DNA of 64,000 bases from Hydractinia symbiolongicarpus (Eukaryota > Cnidaria > Hydrozoa > Anthoathecata > Hydractiniidae): positions 29,941,501 through 30,005,500 of the forward strand of contig NC_079880.1 in the NCBI RefSeq assembly GCF_029227915.1. Direction: 5' to 3'. Below the pieces are notes generated by a model that searched no databases, had not been told where the DNA came from, and was given only the letters and a program-made list of their open reading frames with translations. The translations under genes and the position numbers were made by a program. Below, piece after piece: positions 51,359-64,000 of the stretch (its first letter is position 1; every line of letters begins with the position of its first letter).

Positions 51359-51488
51359 TATAATAACTGTTTATGAGGGCAATACTGGAGAATATTGACC
51401 AACGTCAAAGTATTGCCAGAGCTTGCGAGGGCAATACGTGACAGGGGTCAATATTCTAAGGTATTGCCCGAAATAAACAGTTATTATA
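51359..51488. repeat. 130-bp hairpin-forming inverted repeat
   Basis: TATAATAACTGTTTAT at the left and its exact reverse complement at the right bound arms of about 62 nt that meet at a loop of a few bases near 51424. Internal blocks GGGCAATAC, AGAATATTGACC and GTATTGCC are all paired, and about four fifths of positions match. Nearly the whole element folds on itself, as in foldback MITEs or microRNA-like precursors. Another GGGCAATAC with a following GAATATT lies at about 51778, suggesting a relative nearby. Confidence 0.7.
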
Positions 51489-51925
51489 TGGATTATTATC
51501 CGGTTACTGCATTTTACAACAAAAAATATAACATTATAAGCAGGATGTAGAAACTATGTCTTTATAGACACTATTCCCATGGAACGTACATTCGAACTAA
51601 AAATATATTTTTTTAAATCGAATATCGTGTAAACATTACAGGATTTTATCGTAGCTACAAACTAAAAGATAAAAGTAAGTTTCACTTCTGTTTCACGTTT
51701 TGTTTACTTTTTTCCGTGTTTATTTACATTTAATGCTACCGTATTTAAACTATAAACACTGTTGCTATGGTAGGGGGCAATACCGTGGAATATTATGACG
51801 TAAGTTCTAACCAATCACATTGCTCGATTTTCGAAAATATCAATGCCGCCCTTTTGCGTGGCAGGCAAAAAGATCCAGGCACTAGGTAGGCGAGGTCCTT
51901 TTTACCTTAAAGCGTATAAATTATA
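51489..51925. other. Non-coding stretch with a related GGGCAATAC motif
   Basis: No gene. Near 51764-51800 there is GTTGCTATGG, GGGGGCAATACC and GGAATATTATGACGTAAG, resembling one arm of the adjacent hairpin. It may be part of the same repeat family. Confidence 0.4.
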
Positions 51926-52532
<607 letters not shown>

Positions 52533-52543
52533 ACATTAATTAT

Positions 52544-52851
52544 GGCACCGTAGATGAGTGGTTATAGCTCTCGTACTCTGTGCGGGAGACCGGGGTTCGA
52601 TTCCTCTTGACGGCGATTCAACATGTGAGGGAAATTGGGAAGATGGCACACTGTGTGGGCCGTTGGATGTTGCCGGGAGTTGTCTAGTAGAGCGCGGGCC
52701 CTAATTGGGTCTGCGTAGCTCAAAATGAGCATTAAATACTCTAGGACTCTCCATCTAAGCCATAGCCCCTGCTGGAAATAATAGACAGGGTATATCCCTC
52801 GATATTTGTGAGGCTAGCCATGTAAAATATGCACATCTATCTATCTATCTA
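52544..52851 (+). mobile_element. tRNA-derived SINE
   Basis: The 5' part is tRNA-like: an A-box-like TAGATGAGTGG (52551-52561) and a perfect B box GGTTCGATTCC (52594-52604), about 33 bp apart as in RNA polymerase III promoters. An unrelated body of about 220 bp follows, ending in a simple-sequence tail of ATCT units (about 52834-52850). The anticodon arm lacks the invariant U33 and the acceptor ends pair poorly, so it is not a working tRNA. The element lies directly after the MITE-like repeat. No clear target-site duplication is visible. No coding capacity; it would depend on a LINE partner. Confidence 0.75.
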
Positions 52852-53361
52852 CACACATAAGGTAGTCTGTTTCTTCGCATGAAGGTATCGGTACGACTTT
52901 ATATGAATATATGTCAATCAGAAGGTATCCATCTACACTGGCTTAAAGCCTCAACACAATGTTTCTGTAGTAGATAGAAATGGACTGAAAAAGACCTTTC
53001 CGCTCAGCTAGCAAGCTCCCACATCTTTCAGCCTGCCACGCAGTTGTTAGAGCCAGCAGGGCCTATCGTGAAAAATGAAAACATTCAAAAAGTTCTATAA
53101 ATTTGTACAATATATATCACACACAGGACACAAACATTTTTTATGTGTAGCTATCTATAGCTACCAAAACACATTAGGAAGCAAACAAACACAAAAGGAA
53201 GCATACAAATTGCAAAACATATCTGGCTAGCTAAGCATTAGAAATTAAACTTATAATATTATTGCTAACCATATTGAAAGAGAAAAGAGAAAGCTAGCTA
53301 GGAGAAGAGACTTCATTTTATGATGGCTTCTGCAAAGTTGCAGTTTGCTTGTTTACGTGAT
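52852..53361. other. Non-coding stretch without recognised features
   Basis: No convincing open frame on either strand, no simple repeat of note, and no recognisable element. Confidence 0.5.
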
Positions 53362-53427
53362 CAACCTCTTCCCCAGGGCTCCTTCCAAGATTGTCGAAAA
53401 AGTAAACCGGCCCCGGGGACGAGATTG
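53362..53427. repeat. Short GC-rich inverted repeat
   Basis: CAACCTCTTCCCCAGGGC at 53362-53379 pairs with GGCCCCGGGGACGAGATTG at 53409-53427 (reverse complement CAATCTCGTCCCCGGGGCC), with an interior of about 29 bp. It stands out from the AT-rich surroundings and resembles the end of a small foldback or MITE family. No second copy is in the window. Confidence 0.5.
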
Positions 53428-54014
53428 TCATTAGCTAGGTCTTAAAAATGACGGACCAAACAATGGCGGCGAAGTTCAGGGATTTTTAAAGGTAGTGCAT
53501 TGAAATGCTTCTGCCGCTGGCTGAATATTGCACACCAGTTGTAAAAATGTAGTAGAAAGTGTAGCTTAGATAATGCAGAATGGGTTTTGTTCAAGGCATA
53601 AGTGCAAAAATTAACGAATAGCAAAAAATTGTACAAAATGAATGACAAGTTGCCAAAATTGGCACAAAATATGGGAAAGATTGGCAATTTTTACTGCTTT
53701 ATATTGAAGTTGGGACTTATGTCACGTACGATTTTGTAAGATTGTCATGTTAACTTACCAATTTATGTGTTTTTTTTCCCAGTGACTCTACAAAACTTCA
53801 GCGGTTTTCGAAAACATGCTATTTTTGGTACCCCTACTTCTGGAGCTCCCTGTGGTCATACGAGAAGGAATCTGAAACCGAGGTTATCATTTTTGAAAAG
53901 AGGAGGCTTTGCTGACCAAAATATGAACGAGTTATATTATTTCGTCGTAAAATGGTCGAGTTAATTAAACATAAAGTTCCCAATTTTTCATAAGCTGAAA
54001 AACGTGTAATTTCC
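53428..54014. other. Right non-coding arm of the element
   Basis: Short open frames on both strands (for example 53442-53687 minus and 53767-53964 plus) have no start context, motif or splice support, so I do not call them. It contains the right subterminal motif CGAGTTAA at 53957-53964. Confidence 0.5.
53957..53964 (-). promoter_or_regulatory. Subterminal motif TTAACTCG, right (possible transposase site)
   Basis: Read on the minus strand, inward from the right end, this is TTAACTCG followed by ACC and ATTTTA. It parallels the left-end copy in orientation and context. Confidence 0.35.
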
Positions 54015-54038
54015 AGACCCGGCCTTAATATCGACGAG
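54015..54038 (-). repeat. Right terminal inverted repeat
   Basis: The plus strand ends CCTTAATATCGACGAG. The reverse complement begins CTCGTCGATATTAAGGCC and matches the left end at 19 of 24 positions. Confidence 0.85.
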
Positions 54039-54040
54039 AA
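54039..54040. repeat. Target-site duplication, right copy (AA)
   Basis: The satellite resumes with AAAACTAC directly after the terminal repeat. The first AA duplicates the AA that ends the left flank. Confidence 0.75.
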
Positions 54041-54421
54041 AACTACAAGTCTCATGCGTTTTAGTGGTGAAAAAAAAAAATTAAAAAATCGTTCTGGAAA
54101 TGAGTTTACTCCCTGGGTACTTTCTTTGTATACATTCGACTACACAGGCCAAGCCTGGGACTTAGGGGAAATCGCTGGTTTTCGTTTGCCGGCGATTAAA
54201 CTTCTTTTATTCAGCGTCCCATCAAAAATGAAAACATTTTTGAAAACTACAAGTCTCATGCGTTTTAGTGGTGAAAAAATAATATAAAAAATCGTTCGGG
54301 AAATGAGTTTACTCCTTGGGTAATTTTTTGTATACTTTTGACTATACGGGCCAAGCCTGGGATTTTCGGGAAATGGCGGGTTTTCGTTTGCCGGCGATTA
54401 AACTTCTTTTATTCAGTGTCT

Positions 54422-54442
54422 CATCAAAAATGAGTCTCATGC
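54422..54442 (-). repeat. Monomer with 21-bp deletion, right of the insertion
   Basis: CATCAAAAATGA is joined to GTCTCATGCG at 54433/54434, the same deletion as at 43422/43423. Confidence 0.85.
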
Positions 54443-54961
54443 GTTTTAGTGGTGAAACGATAATTTAAAAATCGTTTTGGAAATGAGTTTAATCACACGG
54501 TACTTTCTTTGTATACATTCGACTACACGGGCCAAGCCTGGGATTTAGGGGATATCGCTGGTTTTCGTTTGCCGGCGATTAAACCTCTTTCATTAGGCGT
54601 CTCATCAAAAATGAAAACATTTTTGAAAACTACAAGTCTCATGCGTTTTAGTGGTGAAAAAATAATTTAAAAAATCGTTCGGAAAATGAGTTTACTCCCT
54701 GGGTACTTTCTTTGTATACTTTTGACTATACGGGCCGAGTCCGGGATTTACGGGAAGTCGCGGGTTTTCGTTTGCCGGCGATTAAACTTCTTTTATTCAG
54801 CGTCTCATCAAAAATGAAAATTTTTTTGAAAACTACAAGTCTCATGCGTTTTAGTGGTGAAAAAATAATTTAAAAAATCGTTCGGGAAATGAGTTTACTC
54901 CCTGGTTACTTTCTTTGTATACTTTTGATTATACGGGCCGGGTCCGGGGTTTACGGGAAAT

Positions 54962-57900
54962 CGCGGCCTTTGGTTTGCCGGCGATTAAACTTCTTTTATT
55001 CAGTGTCTCATCAAAAATGAAAACATTTTTGAAAACTACAAGTCTTATGCGTTTTAGTGGTGAAAAAATAATTTAAAAAATCGTTCTTGAAATGAGTTTA
55101 CTCACAGGGTACTTTCTTTGTATACACTCGACTATACGGGCCAAGCCCGGGATTTACGGGAAATCGCGGGTTTTCGTTTGCCGGCGATTAAACCTCTTTC
55201 ATTAAGCGTCTCATCAAAAATGAAAACATTTTTGAAAACTACAAGTCTCATGCGTTTTAGGGTTGAAAAAAAAATTTAAAAAATCGTTCGGGAAATGAGT
55301 TTACTCCCTTGGTACTTTCTTTGTATACATTCGACTATACGGGCCAAGCCCGGGATTTACGGGAAATCGCGGGTTTTCGTTTGCCGGCGATTAAACTTCT
55401 TTTATTCAGGGTCTCATCAAAAATGAAAACAAGTTTGAAGACTACAAGTCTCGTGCGTTTTAGTGGTGAAAAAATAATTTAAAAAATCGTTCGGGAAATG
55501 AGTTTACTCCCTGGGTATTTTCTTTGTATACTTTAGACTATACGGGCCAAGCCGGGATTTATGGGAAATCGCGGGCTTTCGTTTGCCGGCGATTAAACTT
55601 CTTTTATTCAGCGTCTCATCAAAAATGAAAACAATTTTGAAAACTACAAGTCTTATGCGTTTTAGTGATGAAAAAATAATTTAAAAAATCGTTCTGGAAA
55701 TGAGTTTACTCTCAGGGTACTTTCTTTGTATACATTCGACTATACGGGCCAAGCCCGGGATTTACGGGAAATCGCAGGTTTTCGTTTGCCGGCGATTCAA
55801 CTTCTTTTATTCAGGGTCTCATCAAAAATGAAAACAAGTTTAAAGACTACAAGTCTCATGCGTTTTAGTGGTGAAAAAATAATTTAAAAAATCGTTCAGG
55901 AAATGAGTTTACTCCCTGGGTACTTTCTTTGTATACTTTAGACTATACAGGCCAACCCGGGATTTACGGGAAATCGCGGGTTTTCGTTTGCCGGCGATTA
56001 AACTTTTTTTATTCAGGGTCTCATCAAAAATGAAAACAAGTTTGAAGACTACAAGTCTCATGCGTTTTAGTGGTGAAAAAATAATTTAAAAAATCGTTCG
56101 GAAAATGAGTTTACTCCCTGGGTACTTTCTTTGTATACTTTTGACTATACGGGCCGAGTCCGGGATTTACGGGAAGTCGCGGGTTTTCGTTTGCCGGCGA
56201 TTAAACTTCTTTTATTCAGCGTCTCATCAAAAATGAAAATTTTTTTGAAAACTACAAGTCTCATGCGTTTTAGTGGTGAAAAAATAATTTAAAAAATCGT
56301 TCGGGAAATGAGTTTACTCCCTGGTTACTTTCTTTGTATACTTTTGATTATACGGGCCGGGTCCGGGGTTTACGGGAAATCGCGGCCTTTGGTTTGCCGG
56401 CGATTAAACTTCTTTTATTCAGTGTCTCATCAAAAATGAAAACATTTTTGAAAACTACAAGTCTTATGCGTTTTAGTGGTGAAAAAATAATTTAAAAAAT
56501 CGTTCTTGAAATGAGTTTACTCACAGGGTACTTTCTTTGTATACACTCGACTATACGGGCCAAGCCCGGGATTTACGGGAAATCGCGGGTTTTCGTTTGC
56601 CGGCGATTAAACCTCTTTCATTAAGCGTCTCATCAAAAATGAAAACATTTTTGAAAACTACAAGTCTCATGCGTTTTAGGGTTGAAAAAAAAATTTAAAA
56701 AATCGTTCGGGAAATGAGTTTACTCCCTTGGTACTTTCTTTGTATACATTCGACTATACGGGCCAAGCCCGGGATTTACGGGAAATCGCGAGTTTTCGTT
56801 TGCCGGCGATTAAACCTCTTTCATTAAGCGTCTCATCAAAAATGAAAACATTTTTGAAAACTACAAGTCTCATGCGTTTTAGGGTTGAAAAAAAAATTTA
56901 AAAAATCGTTCGGGAAATGAGTTTACTCCCTTGGTACTTTCTTTGTATACGTTCGACTATACGGGCCAAGCCCGGGATTTACGGGAAATCGCGGGTTTTC
57001 GTTTGCCGGCGATTAAACTTCTTTTATTCAGGGTCTCATCAAAAATGAAAACAAGTTTGAAGACTACAAGTCTCGTGCGTTTTAGTGGTGAAAAAATAAT
57101 TTAAAAAATCGTTCGGGAAATGAGTTTACTCCCTGGGTATTTTCTTTGTATACTTTAGACTATACGGGCCAAGCCGGGATTTATGGGAAATCGCGGGCTT
57201 TCGTTTGCCGGCGATTAAACTTCTTTTATTCAGCGTCTCATCAAAAATGAAAACAATTTTGAAAACTACAAGTCTTATGCGTTTTAGTGATGAAAAAATA
57301 ATTTAAAAAATCGTTCTGGAAATGAGTTTACTCTCAGGGTACTTTCTTTGTATACATTCGACTATACGGGCCAAGCCCTGGATTTACGGGAAATCGCAGG
57401 TTTTCGTTTGCCGGCGATTCAACTTCTTTTATTCAGGGTCTCATCAAAAATGAAAACAAGTTTAAAGACTACAAGTCTCATGCGTTTTAGTGGTGAAAAA
57501 ATAATTTAAAAAATCGTTCAGGAAATGAGTTTACTCCCTGGGTACTTTCTTTGTATACTTTAGACTATACAGGCCAACCCGGGATTTACGGGAAATCGCG
57601 GGTTTTCGTTTGCCGGCGATTAAACTTTTTTTATTCAGGGTCTCATCAAAAATGAAAACAAGTTTGAAGACTACAAGTCTCATGCGTTTTAGTGGTGAAA
57701 AAATAATTTAAAAAATCGTTCGGAAAATGAGTTTACTCCCTGGGTACTTTCTTTGTATACTTTTGACTATACGGGCCGAGTCCGGGATTTACGGGAAGTC
57801 GCGGGTTTTCGTTTGCCGGCGATTAAACTTTTTTTATTCAGGGTCTCATCAAAAATGAAAACAAGTTTGAAGACTACAAGTCTCATGCGTTTTAGTGGTG

Positions 57901-60900
57901 AAAAAATAATTTAAAAAATCGTTCGGAAAATGAGTTTACTCCCTGGGTACTTTCTTTGTATACTTTTGACTATACGGGCCGAGTCCGGGATTTACGGGAA
58001 GTCGCGGGTTTTCGTTTGCCGGCGATTAAACTTCTTTTATTCAGCGTCTCATCAAAAATGAAAATTTTTTTGAAAACTACAAGTCTCATGCGTTTTAGTG
58101 GTGAAAAAATAATTTAAAAAATCGTTCGGGAAATGAGTTTACTCCCTGGTTACTTTCTTTGTATACTTTTGATTATACGGGCCGGGTCCGGGGTTTACGG
58201 GAAATCGCGGCCTTTGGTTTGCCGGCGATTAAACTTCTTTTATTCAGTGTCTCATCAAAAATGAAAACATTTTTGAAAACTACAAGTCTTATGCGTTTTA
58301 GTGGTGAAAAAATAATTTAAAAAATCGTTCTTGAAATGAGTTTACTCACAGGGTACTTTCTTTGTATACACTCGACTATACGGGCCAAGCCCGGGATTTA
58401 CGGGAAATCGCGGGTTTTCGTTTGCCGGCGATTAAACCTCTTTCATTAAGCGTCTCATCAAAAATGAAAACATTTTTGAAAACTACAAGTCTCATGCGTT
58501 TTAGGGTTGAAAAAAAAATTTAAAAAATCGTTCGGGAAATGAGTTTACTCCCTTGGTACTTTCTTTGTATACATTCGACTATACGGGCCAAGCCCGGGAT
58601 TTACGGGAAATCGCGAGTTTTCGTTTGCCGGCGATTAAACCTCTTTCATTAAGCGTCTCATCAAAAATGAAAACATTTTTGAAAACTACAAGTCTCATGC
58701 GTTTTAGGGTTGAAAAAAAAATTTAAAAAATCGTTCGGGAAATGAGTTTACTCCCTTGGTACTTTCTTTGTATACGTTCGACTATACGGGCCAAGCCCGG
58801 GATTTACGGGAAATCGCGGGTTTTCGTTTGCCGGCGATTAAACTTCTTTTATTCAGGGTCTCATCAAAAATGAAAACAAGTTTGAAGACTACAAGTCTCG
58901 TGCGTTTTAGTGGTGAAAAAATAATTTAAAAAATCGTTCGGGAAATGAGTTTACTCCCTGGGTATTTTCTTTGTATACTTTAGACTATACGGGCCAAGCC
59001 GGGATTTATGGGAAATCGCGGGCTTTCGTTTGCCGGCGATTAAACTTCTTTTATTCAGCGTCTCATCAAAAATGAAAACAATTTTGAAAACTACAAGTCT
59101 TATGCGTTTTAGTGATGAAAAAATAATTTAAAAAATCGTTCTGGAAATGAGTTTACTCTCAGGGTACTTTCTTTGTATACATTCGACTATACGGGCCAAG
59201 CCCTGGATTTACGGGAAATCGCAGGTTTTCGTTTGCCGGCGATTCAACTTCTTTTATTCAGGGTCTCATCAAAAATGAAAACAAGTTTAAAGACTACAAG
59301 TCTCATGCGTTTTAGTGGTGAAAAAATAATTTAAAAAATCGTTCAGGAAATGAGTTTACTCCCTGGGTACTTTCTTTGTATACTTTAGACTATACAGGCC
59401 AACCCGGGATTTACGGGAAATCGCGGGTTTTCGTTTGCCGGCGATTAAACTTTTTTTATTCAGGGTCTCATCAAAAATGAAAACAAGTTTGAAGACTACA
59501 AGTCTCATGCGTTTTAGTGGTGAAAAAATAATTTAAAAAATCGTTCGGAAAATGAGTTTACTCCCTGGGTACTTTCTTTGTATACTTTTGACTATACGGG
59601 CCGAGTCCGGGATTTACGGGAAGTCGCGGGTTTTCGTTTGCCGGCGATTAAACTTCTTTTATTCAGCGTCTCATCAAAAATGAAAATTTTTTTGAAAACT
59701 ACAAGTCTCATGCGTTTTAGTGGTGAAAAAATAATTTAAAAAATCGTTCGGGAAATGAGTTTACTCCCTGGTTACTTTCTTTGTATACTTTTGATTATAC
59801 GGGCCGGGTCCGGGGTTTACGGGAAATCGCGGCCTTTGGTTTGCCGGCGATTAAACTTCTTTTATTCAGTGTCTCATCAAAAATGAAAACATTTTTAAAA
59901 ACTACAAGTCTTATGCGTTTTAGTGGTGAAAAAATAATTTAAAAAATCGTTCTTGAAATGAGTTTACTCACAGGGTACTTTCTTTGTATACACTCGACTA
60001 TACGGGCCAAGCCCGGGATTTACGGGAAATCGCGGGTTTTCGTTTGCCGGCGATTAAACCTCTTTCATTAAGCGTCTCATCAAAAATGAAAACATTTTTG
60101 AAAACTACAAGTCTCATGCGTTTTAGGGTTAAAAAAAAAATTTAAAAAATCGTTCGGGAAATGAGTTTACTCCCTTGGTACTTTCTTTGTATACATTCGA
60201 CTATACGGGCCAAGCCCGGGATTTACGGGAAATCGCTGGTTTTCGTTTGCCGGCGATTAAACTTCTTTTATTCAGGGTCTCATCAAAAATGAAAACAAGT
60301 TTGAAGACTACAAGTCTCGTGCGTTTTAGTGGTGAAAAAATAATTTAAAAAATCGTTCGGGAAATGAGTTTACTCCCTGGGTATTTTCTTTGTATACTTT
60401 AGACTATACGGGCCAAGCCCTGGATTTACGGGAAATCGCAGGTTTTCGTTTGCCGGCGATTCAACTTCTTTTATTCAGGGTCTCATCAAATATGAAAACA
60501 AGTTTAAAGACTACAAGTCTCATGCGTTTTAGTGGTGAAAAAATAATTTAAAAAATCGTTCAGGAAATGAGTTTACTCCCTGGGTACTTTCTTTGTATAC
60601 TTTAGACTATACAGGCCAACCCGGGATTTACGGGAAATCGCGGGTTTTCGTTTGCCGGCGATTAAACTTTTTTTATTCAGGGTCTCATCAAAAATGAAAA
60701 CAAGTTTGAAGACTACAAGTCTCATGCGTTTTAGTGGTGAAAAAATAATTTAAAAAATCGTTCGGAAAATGAGTTTACTCCCTGGGTACTTTCTTTGTAT
60801 ACTTTTGACTATACGGGCCGAGTCCGGGATTTACGGGAAGTCGCGGGTTTTCGTTTGCCGGCGATTAAACTTCTTTTATTCAGCGTCTCATCAAAAATGA

Positions 60901-62150
60901 AAATTTTTTTGAAAACTACAAGTCTCATGCGTTTTAGTGGTGAAAAAATAATTTAAAAAATCGTTCGGGAAATGAGTTTACTCCCTGGTTACTTTCTTTG
61001 TATACTTTTGATTATACGGGCCGGGTCCGGGGTTTACGGGAAATCGCGGCCTTTGGTTTGCCGGCGATTAAACTTCTTTTATTCAGTGTCTCATCAAAAA
61101 TGAAAACATTTTTAAAAACTACAAGTCTTATGCGTTTTAGTGGTGAAAAAATAATTTAAAAAATCGTTCTTGAAATGAGTTTACTCACAGGGTACTTTCT
61201 TTGTATACACTCGACTATACGGGCCAAGCCCGGGATTTACGGGAAATCGCGGGTTTTCGTTTGCCGGCGATTAAACCTCTTTCATTAAGCGTCTCATCAA
61301 AAATGAAAACATTTTTGAAAACTACAAGTCTCATGCGTTTTAGGGTTGAAAAAAAAATTTAAAAAATCGTTCGGGAAATGAGTTTACTCCCTTGGTACTT
61401 TCTTTGTATACATTCGACTATACGGGCCAAGCCCGGGATTTACGGGAAATCGCTGGTTTTCGTTTGCCGGCGATTAAACTTCTTTTATTCAGGGTCTCAT
61501 CAAAAATGAAAACAAGTTTGAAGACTACAAGTCTCGTGCGTTTTAGTGGTGAAAAAATAATTTAAAAAATCGTTCGGGAAATGAGTTTACTCCCTGGGTA
61601 TTTTCTTTGTATACTTTAGACTATACGGGCCAAGCCGGGATTTATGGGAAATCGCGGGCTTTCGTTTGCCGGCGATTAAACTTCTTTTATTCAGCGTCTC
61701 ATCAAAAATGAAAACAATTTTGAAAACTACAAGTCTTATGCGTTTTAGTGATGAAAAAATAATTTAAAAAATCGTTCTGGAAATGAGTTTACTCTCAGGG
61801 TACTTTCTTTGTATACATTCGACTATACGGGCCAAGCCCGGGATTTACGGGAAATCGCAGGTTTTCGTTTGCCGGCGATTCAACTTCTTTTATTCAGGGT
61901 CTCATCAAAAATGAAAACAAGTTTAAAGACTACAAGTCTCATGCGTTTTAGTGGTGAAAAAATAATTTAAAAAATCGTTCAGGAAATGAGTTTACTCCCT
62001 GGGTACTTTCTTTGTATACTTTAGACTATACAGGCCAACCCGGGATTTACGGGAAATCGCGGGTTTTCGTTTGCCGGCGATTAAACTTTTTTTATTCAGG
62101 GTCTCATCAAAAATGAAAACAAGTTTGAAGACTACAAGTCTCATGCGTTT
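54962..62150 (-). repeat. 6- to 9-monomer higher-order repeats in the distal reverse arm
   Basis: The rare variant CGCGGCCTTTGGTTTGCCGG occurs at 54962, 56381, 58206, 59828 and 61045. Spacings are 1419, 1825, 1622 and 1217 bp, that is 7, 9, 8 and 6 monomers. The variable unit size with near-identical members points to ongoing gain and loss of monomers by unequal exchange. The 8-monomer spacing equals that at 7.8-14.1 kb in the opposite arm. Confidence 0.88.
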
Positions 62151-64000
62151 TAGTGGTGAAAAAATAATTGAAGAAATCGTTCGGGAAATGAGTTTACTCC
62201 CTGGGTACTTTCTCTGTATACTTTAGACTATACGGGCCAACCCGGGATTTACGGGAAATCGCGGGATTTCGTTTGCCGGCGATTAAACTTCTTTTATTGA
62301 GCGTCTCATCAAAAATGAAAACATTTTTGAAAACTACAAGTCTTATGCGTTTTAGTGGTGAAAAAATAATTTAAAAAATCGTTCGGGAAATGAGTTTACT
62401 CCCTGGGTACTTTGTTTGTATACTTTTGACTAGACGGGCCGAGTCTGGGATTTACGGGAAGTCGCGGGTTTTCGTTTGCCGGCGATTCAACTTCTTTTAT
62501 TCAGCGTCTCATCAAAATTGAAAACATTTTTAAAAACTACAAGTCTCATGGGATTTAGTGATGAAAAAATAATTTAAAAAATCGTTCTGGAAATGAGTTT
62601 ACTCACAGGGTACTTTCTTTGTATACATTCGACTATACGGGCCAAGCCCGGGATTTACGGAAAATCGCGGGTTTTCGTTTGCCGGCGATTAAACCTCTTT
62701 CATTAAGCGTCTCATCAAAAATAAAAACATTTTTGAAAACTACAAGTCTCATGCGTTTTAGTGGTGAAAAAAAATTTAAAAAATCATTCGGGAAATGAGT
62801 TTACTCTCTGGGTACTTTCTTTGTATACTTTTGACTATACGGGCCAAGCCGGGATTTACGGGAAATCGCGGGTTTTCGTTTGCCGGCGATTAAACTTCTT
62901 TTATTCAGCGTCTCATCAAAAATGAAAACAATTTTGAAAACTACAAGTCTTATGCGTTTTAGTGGTGAAAAAATAATTTAAAAAATCGTTCGGGAAATGA
63001 GTTTACTCCCTGGGTACTTTCTTTGTATACTTTAGACTATACGGGCCACCCGGGATTTACGGGAAATCGCGGGATTTCGTTTGCCGGCGATTAAACTTCT
63101 TTTATTCAGCGTCTCATCAAAAATGAAAACATTTTTGAAAACTACAAGTCTTATGCGTTTTAGTGGTGAAAAAATAATTTAAAAAATCGTTCTTGAAATG
63201 AGTTTACTCACAGGGTACTTTCTTTGTATACACTCGACTATACGGGCCAAGCCCGGGATTTACGGGAAATCGCGGGTTTTCGTTTGCCGGCGATTAAACC
63301 TCTTTCATTAAGCGTCTCATCAAAAATGAAAACATTTTTGAAAACTACAAGTCTCATGCGTTTTAGGGGTGAAAAAAAAATTTAAAAAATCGTTCGGGAA
63401 ATGAGTTTACTCCCTTGGTACTTTCTTTGTATACATTCGCCTATACGGGCCAAGCCCGGGATTTACGGGAAATCGCGGGTTTTCGTTTGCCGGCGATTAA
63501 ACTTCTTTTATTCAGGGTCTCATCAAAAATGAAAACAAGTTTGAAGACTACAAGTCTCATGCGTTTTAGTGGTGAAAAAATAATTTAAAAAATCTTTCGG
63601 GAAATGAGTTTACTCCCTGGGTATTTTCTTTGTATACTTTAGACTATACGGGCCAACCCGGGATTTACGGAAAATCGCGGGCTTTCGTTTGCCGGCGATT
63701 AAACTTCTTTTATTCAGCGTCTCATCAAAAATGAAAACAATTTTGAAAACTACAAGTCTTATGCGTTTTAGTGATGAAAAAATAATTTAAAAAATCGTTC
63801 TGGAAATGAGTTTACTCCCTGGGTACTTTCTTTGTATACTTTTGACTAGACGGGCCGAGTCCGGGATTTACGGGAAGTCGCGGGTTTTCGTTTGCCGGCG
63901 ATTCAACTTCTTTTATTCAGGGTCTCATCAAAAATGAAAACAAGTTTAAAGACTACAAGTCTTATGCGTTTTAGTGATGAAAAAATAATTTAAAAAATCG

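Larger units (their letters stand above)
54039..64000 (-). repeat. ~203-bp satellite array, reverse orientation (distal part)
   Basis: About 49 monomers in the same orientation as 29769-43819. The first monomers repeat the order seen just left of the insertion (a poly-A variant with TACACAGGCC, then a TAATATAAAAAATCG variant, then the 21-bp-deleted monomer). Further right, variants such as GACTACAAGTCTCGTGCG, GGTCTCATC and ATTAAACTTTTTTTATTC are reverse complements of those at about 5-14 kb. The array runs off the end of the window. No gene is supported. Confidence 0.96.

Noticed and set aside
52544-52620. Functional tRNA gene
   Set aside because: The A and B boxes are good, but the anticodon loop lacks U33, the acceptor stem does not pair well, and a SINE body with an ATCT tail follows.
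53442-53687. 81-codon minus-strand frame in the right arm
   Set aside because: No motif, no splice partner and no homologous frame nearby. It is the length expected by chance.

Overview
The window is eukaryotic, most likely from an invertebrate animal. It is AT-rich, about 84% satellite DNA, and carries one multi-exon gene with canonical GT-AG introns, a tRNA-headed SINE and MITE-like repeats. A cnidarian is plausible because, from memory, proteins resembling the single gene are common in cnidarian genomes. That is unverified recall, not evidence in the sequence.

Layout: (1) 1-29768 is an unbroken tandem array of a ~203-bp monomer, read here as 'forward'. (2) At 29768/29769 the array flips head-to-head with no spacer, and 29769-43819 is the same satellite in reverse orientation. 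(3) 43820-54038 is a 10,219-bp non-satellite block inserted inside one monomer. (4) 54039-64000 is reverse-orientation satellite again. Variant monomers on the two sides of the flip occur in mirror order, so the array as a whole looks like a very large, diverged inverted duplication later split by the insertion. Both arms carry higher-order repeats (2-, 5-, 7-, 8-, 11- and 12-monomer units). The roughly 60-100 aa open frames on both strands of the array come from a stop-poor monomer and are not genes.

The 10.2-kb block has the hallmarks of a DNA transposon: imperfect terminal inverted repeats starting CTCGTCGA, an AA (or GAA) target-site duplication, a shared subterminal motif, and an intact 'empty' monomer sequence in neighbouring repeat copies. 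Its minus strand carries a nine-exon gene (44985-50134) whose splice phases all agree, giving a 1230-residue reading frame with one in-frame TGA at codon 892. The predicted protein has N-terminal Cys pairs, a helix-turn-helix-like segment, a large core with a WHDGSS motif, an FKGDSP motif, a CxxCxxHxxC cluster and a TEKEEAMF motif (possible DDE-type residues), and a Pro/Thr-rich linker with a charged tail. I cannot assign it to a named transposase superfamily. It is the best candidate for something undescribed here.

The right third of the block (50246-54038) has no gene. It has collected a LINE-like reverse-transcriptase tail, a 130-bp near-perfect hairpin, a ~607-bp MITE-like element holding (TA)59, a tRNA-derived SINE and a short GC-rich inverted repeat.
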